Assembly (NCBI GenBank): GCA_021296165.1
Contig: JAGWAW010000080.1
Location: 1 to 7,598 of the forward strand
Length of the DNA: 7,598 nt
Reading direction: 5' to 3'
Source: Nitrosopumilaceae archaeon
Lineage (GTDB): Archaea > Thermoproteota > Nitrososphaeria > Nitrososphaerales > Nitrosopumilaceae
Made by a program: the position numbers and the translations under genes. Numbering within the stretch: the stretch's first letter is position 1; every line of letters begins with the position of its first letter. Shown piece by piece: positions 5,527 to 7,598 of the stretch. Below the pieces are notes generated by a model, which made no database searches, had not been told where the DNA came from, and was given only the letters and a program-made list of their open reading frames with translations.

Positions 5527-6498
5527 TTGTATGATGGCGGCAGCCCGGCGGGCGCCTTCGGCGGGGCGGGGGTGGCGGGGCTCGGCCAGCTTCTCCAGTA
5601 TGATGTCGTACAGGCGGTGCACGTCGTCGTGGGCGTATCCCAGGCGGGCCGCGTTGTCCTCCTGCTCGAAGTGCCCTGATATGGGTATGAAGACGCCGGG
5701 GGTTCCGTACGCGGCGGCCTCGTCCATGGTGGAGCGGCCGGCCAGCGACACCACCACGTCGGCGGCCATGACTCTCTGGTGCAGGTCGTGTATGATACCG
5801 TCCCCCAGGGCCGGGCCGGGCAGGATTGCAGTGTCGGCCGTACCGCGGAGGCGCTCGGCCACCGGCTTCATGGCGTCCAGCAGGAACCTGCCGGCGGCGG
5901 TTCCACCCACCGTCACCAGGACGGTCTTTCCGGTCATCCCGAATCTCTCCCGCAGGGTGTGGCGGTCCTCGGTTATGTCGCGTACTATGGGGCCCACCAT
6001 GCGCAGGTTGGAGCGGTCCGGGCCGTCCTGGGGCATCATGACTGTGTTGCACCCGTCCATCATGCGCCGCATGGCGCCGTTCATCTTTCGCTCTACCATT
6101 CCAGCGGGCCCGCCCAGAAAGCGACTCTCCAGAATGTCGGTGATCAGGACGCGGGGGGTAGCCCCGGTCAAGGATGTGGCGGCGGCCAGCGCCGCAAAGT
6201 CCTCGTCGGCCACTACAATGTCCGGATCGCACTCTCTTATGATGCGCCCCGCCACGCCCTTGCACCTCCTGTAGTACCTGTAGTATCTGACCATCCACAG
6301 GGCCTGGCGCGCCAGGCGGCCGCTCCTCACCTCGAAGGATGGAGGCCTGTACATGTCGTCGGCCGCAAAACCGTTCCCCTCCAACAGGGCTGTCGCCGGC
6401 CCGCCGGTCACAAACCTCACGTCATCCAAATGCGCCGCCACCGCCGCGTCCCGGCTGGCGTGGCCCAAACCTATGGGGCTGGTAAAGAAGAGTATCAC
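5515..6498 (-). CDS. GT28/MurG-like glycosyltransferase (GT-B fold)
   Basis: With a GTG start at 6498 the product is 327 residues, MILFFTSPIGLGHASRD..., the expected N-terminal strand plus glycine-rich acceptor loop (Gly10-x-Gly12-His13) of MurG/UDP-glycosyltransferase relatives. The C-terminal nucleotide-sugar half has VTVGGTAAGRFLLDAM (195-210) and the donor-binding block SLAGRSTMDEAAAYGTPG (251-268) followed by FIPISGHFEQEDNAARLG. It probably moves a sugar from a nucleotide-sugar donor to a lipid, polysaccharide or protein acceptor at the inner face of the membrane; donor and acceptor are unknown. There are no membrane segments. The frame is open to an ATG at 6645, but that would overlap the upstream gene by 71 bases and add 49 residues of unlikely Cys/Met-rich sequence before the first beta strand. 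The GTG also sits 27 bases after a TATA-like box. A minor doubt is whether another non-ATG start is used. Confidence 0.9.
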   Translation of the reverse strand: MILFFTSPIGLGHASRDAAVAAHLDDVRFVTGGPATALLEGNGFAADDMYRPPSFEVRSGRLARQALWMVRYYRYYRRCKGVAGRIIRECDPDIVVADEDFAALAAATSLTGATPRVLITDILESRFLGGPAGMVERKMNGAMRRMMDGCNTVMMPQDGPDRSNLRMVGPIVRDITEDRHTLRERFGMTGKTVLVTVGGTAAGRFLLDAMKPVAERLRGTADTAILPGPALGDGIIHDLHQRVMAADVVVSLAGRSTMDEAAAYGTPGVFIPISGHFEQEDNAARLGYAHDDVHRLYDIILEKLAEPRHPRPAEGARRAAAIIQSLI

Positions 6499-6520
6499 GG
6501 CGGAGGCATCTGCGCCGTAG

Positions 6521-6530
6521 CATATGAAAG
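6521..6530 (-). promoter_or_regulatory. TATA-like box, glycosyltransferase gene
   Basis: On the minus strand CTTTCATATG is centred about 27 bases upstream of the GTG at 6498. Its position is the main regulatory argument for the GTG start over the ATG at 6645, as it would give a leaderless transcript beginning at the GTG. Confidence 0.4.
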
Positions 6531-6574
6531 TGTGGCAGGGGAGCGTACCGTCCCTAGATGCGGTCAGCTCACAC

Positions 6575-7084
6575 CTATCTGAACATGGTGTGGCGAAGGT
6601 GCCCGCGCAGGGCATTCGCATCATCGTGCCTTTCCAGCACGACATGAATGCGTATAATGTCTATAAGCGTCTGCTTGTCTTTCAAGGCCGAAATAGCACG
6701 GGCAACTGTATCTGCGTCATGCGCAGTTGGCTTCAATAAAAAAGACAAGTCTGTGGGTGGTATGGCCTGCCCGACAAGGGCATACAGCTGTTTTTCCATG
6801 GACTCTATAAGCGCCTGCTTTTCTATCCTGCACTTCAATTGGACAAACATTAGCGCGTTGCCGTTTCTTATCTCCACGTTGCATATCTCCTTGGCGCCAT
6901 CCGAATCTCTGCGTCTCATGTGCGACTGCGCCTCTAGATAGCGCAGGATTAAGCGCTCTGCAGATGCTAATTTATCTAAAGATTCTTTCGCAAAGTTTAT
7001 GCATTTTACGTATTCGCCTGACTCGTAGTATATCTGTGCCATCTTGGTTATGACGTCCGGGCCTTGTGGGTGTTCACGCGGCAT
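6575..7084 (-). CDS. TPR-like helical protein, unknown function; probably the 3' part of a split gene
   Basis: This 169-codon frame encodes a soluble, charged, all-helical protein. Residues 9-42 (PDVITKMAQIYYESGEYVKC, then INFAKESLDKL) form a good TPR unit. The next about 35 residues (RLILRYLEAQSHMRRRDSDG, AKEICNVEI) look like a second. The rest (about 75-169) is helical with no recognised motif and ends HLRHTMFR. It is in the same reading frame as the gene upstream (7531-7097), separated only by that gene's TGA and four codons (CCQK). Protein features run across this gap, so it may be the second half of one interrupted protein. As a separate gene it would start at ATG 7084 or ATG 7042. The DNA is AT-rich compared with the neighbouring genes, which suggests acquisition by transfer. 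No promoter or Shine-Dalgarno site of its own is seen. Confidence 0.65.
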   Translation of the reverse strand: MPREHPQGPDVITKMAQIYYESGEYVKCINFAKESLDKLASAERLILRYLEAQSHMRRRDSDGAKEICNVEIRNGNALMFVQLKCRIEKQALIESMEKQLYALVGQAIPPTDLSFLLKPTAHDADTVARAISALKDKQTLIDIIRIHVVLERHDDANALRGHLRHTMFR

Positions 7085-7096
7085 TTTTTGGCAGCA

Positions 7097-7531
7097 TCAC
7101 TGCTCCGCCTTATATCTACGAAAGCACATCAAAACGTCAATACGTCTGTGTTTGTATTCGGGACTGTCGGCGTTGCAGATCCTTTCCACAAGGCTTGCTA
7201 TGTTTTTTTCGCGAGTCACCATCTCACCAAGCGTGTGGCCCACAATCTTCGAATCTTGTTCCTTGGCATTTTTAATCAAATTTTTGTACAGGGTAGGGTT
7301 TTCAATGTGGCGATCAAACACATTAGTTATGATACTTTTCCAACCATATTTATGCTTCTTTTCAATCTCCCAGTATCCCACCAAATCATCCCAATCTTTT
7401 CTGTATTCGGGGTGGCTGTCAAAGGCCATCCACAGCTCTATCCGCGACCCTGCATCCTTCATTTTCCCCTCAAATGCTAACTTGTCTCGCTCATATTCCA
7501 AATGTTGGGGGTAGCTGACCGGGCTGCGCAC
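7097..7531 (-). CDS. hypothetical charged helical protein; probably the 5' part of a gene split by an in-frame TGA
   Basis: From a GTG at 7531 this gives 144 residues, rich in Lys, Glu, Asp and aromatic residues (ELWMAFDSHPEYRKDWDDLV; WEIEKKHKYGWKSIITNVF). No family is recognised, and no signal peptide or membrane helix is seen. Several amphipathic helices follow (NPTLYKNLIKNAKEQDSKI; TREKNIASLVERICNA), suggesting a helical-repeat solenoid that continues into the downstream frame after a single TGA at 7097-7099. No ATG lies between the upstream in-frame stop (7565-7567) and residue 24, so the start is a GTG or the true N-terminus is lost. The first 8 codons are GC-rich like the rest of the window while the remainder is AT-rich, so the coding start sits near a composition junction. 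The opposite strand also has open frames here, but they encode implausible hydrophobic products. Confidence 0.55.
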   Translation of the reverse strand: MRSPVSYPQHLEYERDKLAFEGKMKDAGSRIELWMAFDSHPEYRKDWDDLVGYWEIEKKHKYGWKSIITNVFDRHIENPTLYKNLIKNAKEQDSKIVGHTLGEMVTREKNIASLVERICNADSPEYKHRRIDVLMCFRRYKAEQ

Positions 7532-7565
7532 GCCGTCCCGCCAGCATTTCAGCGGTCGGTGGCAT

Positions 7566-7574
7566 CAAAATATA
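7566..7574 (-). promoter_or_regulatory. TATA-like box, AT-rich split gene
   Basis: On the minus strand TATATTTTG is the best TATA match at this end of the window. It is centred near 7570, 39 bases upstream of the GTG at 7531. That would leave a leader of about 12 bases. It is also 23 bases upstream of an out-of-frame ATG at 7547, which opens only 18 codons. Confidence 0.35.
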
Positions 7575-7598
7575 CGGCAGCGGAACCGTATGGCGCGT

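Noticed and set aside
5417..6298. Minus-strand open frame (293 codons) overlapping the glycosyltransferase and aspartate kinase
   Set aside because: Out of frame with both well-supported genes; composition is dominated by Arg, Gly, Pro and His.
7044..7514. Plus-strand open frames (156 and 138 codons) in the AT-rich islet
   Set aside because: Hydrophobic, Ser/Phe-rich translations typical of antisense to charged helical proteins; the minus-strand frames have far more plausible composition.

Overview
The window reads as chromosomal archaeal DNA, most likely from a high-GC marine Thaumarchaeota (Nitrososphaeria) of the Cenarchaeum type. The reasons are the archaeal style of the proteins (aspartate kinase with a KFGGSA start, MurG-like glycosyltransferase with a GLGHASRD start, a CARF-like domain joined to a winged helix), the almost complete lack of Shine-Dalgarno sites, and short A/T-rich TATA-like boxes about 25-28 bases upstream of several start codons, the spacing expected for leaderless archaeal transcripts. 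The organism is inferred from this style, not from any search.

Layout: one small two-helix membrane protein lies on the plus strand at the left edge (about 123-326). A possible fragment of a zinc-ribbon protein and a perfect inverted repeat lie upstream of it. Everything else is on the minus strand. In order of transcription, right to left, these are: an AT-rich pair of open frames (7531-7097 and 7084-6575) that share one reading frame and are split by a single TGA; a GT28/MurG-like glycosyltransferase (6498-5515); aspartate kinase (5493-4081); a GC-rich, repeat-filled intergenic stretch (about 3855-4080); a zinc-type MDR oxidoreductase (3854-2775) followed after 7 bases by a CitE/HpcH-like lyase (2767-1928); a TPR protein (1898-1149); and a CARF-like/winged-helix regulator (1116 to about 329) that appears to carry a one-base frameshift near its end.

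How the genes may work together: the MDR oxidoreductase and CitE-like lyase look like a two-gene operon for a CoA-thioester or organic acid conversion. The oxidoreductase keeps the structural zinc cysteines but seems to lack the usual catalytic zinc ligands, which points to an enoyl/acryloyl-type reductase more than an alcohol dehydrogenase. Aspartate kinase is housekeeping amino acid synthesis. The glycosyltransferase next to a low-GC TPR-like locus resembles the edge of a variable cell-surface region. The most notable observations are two broken reading frames: the one-base shift in the regulator, where the restored tail ends 2 bases from the convergent gene, and the in-frame TGA inside the AT-rich helical-repeat gene. 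No tRNA, rRNA, CRISPR array, insertion sequence or complete defence system was seen.
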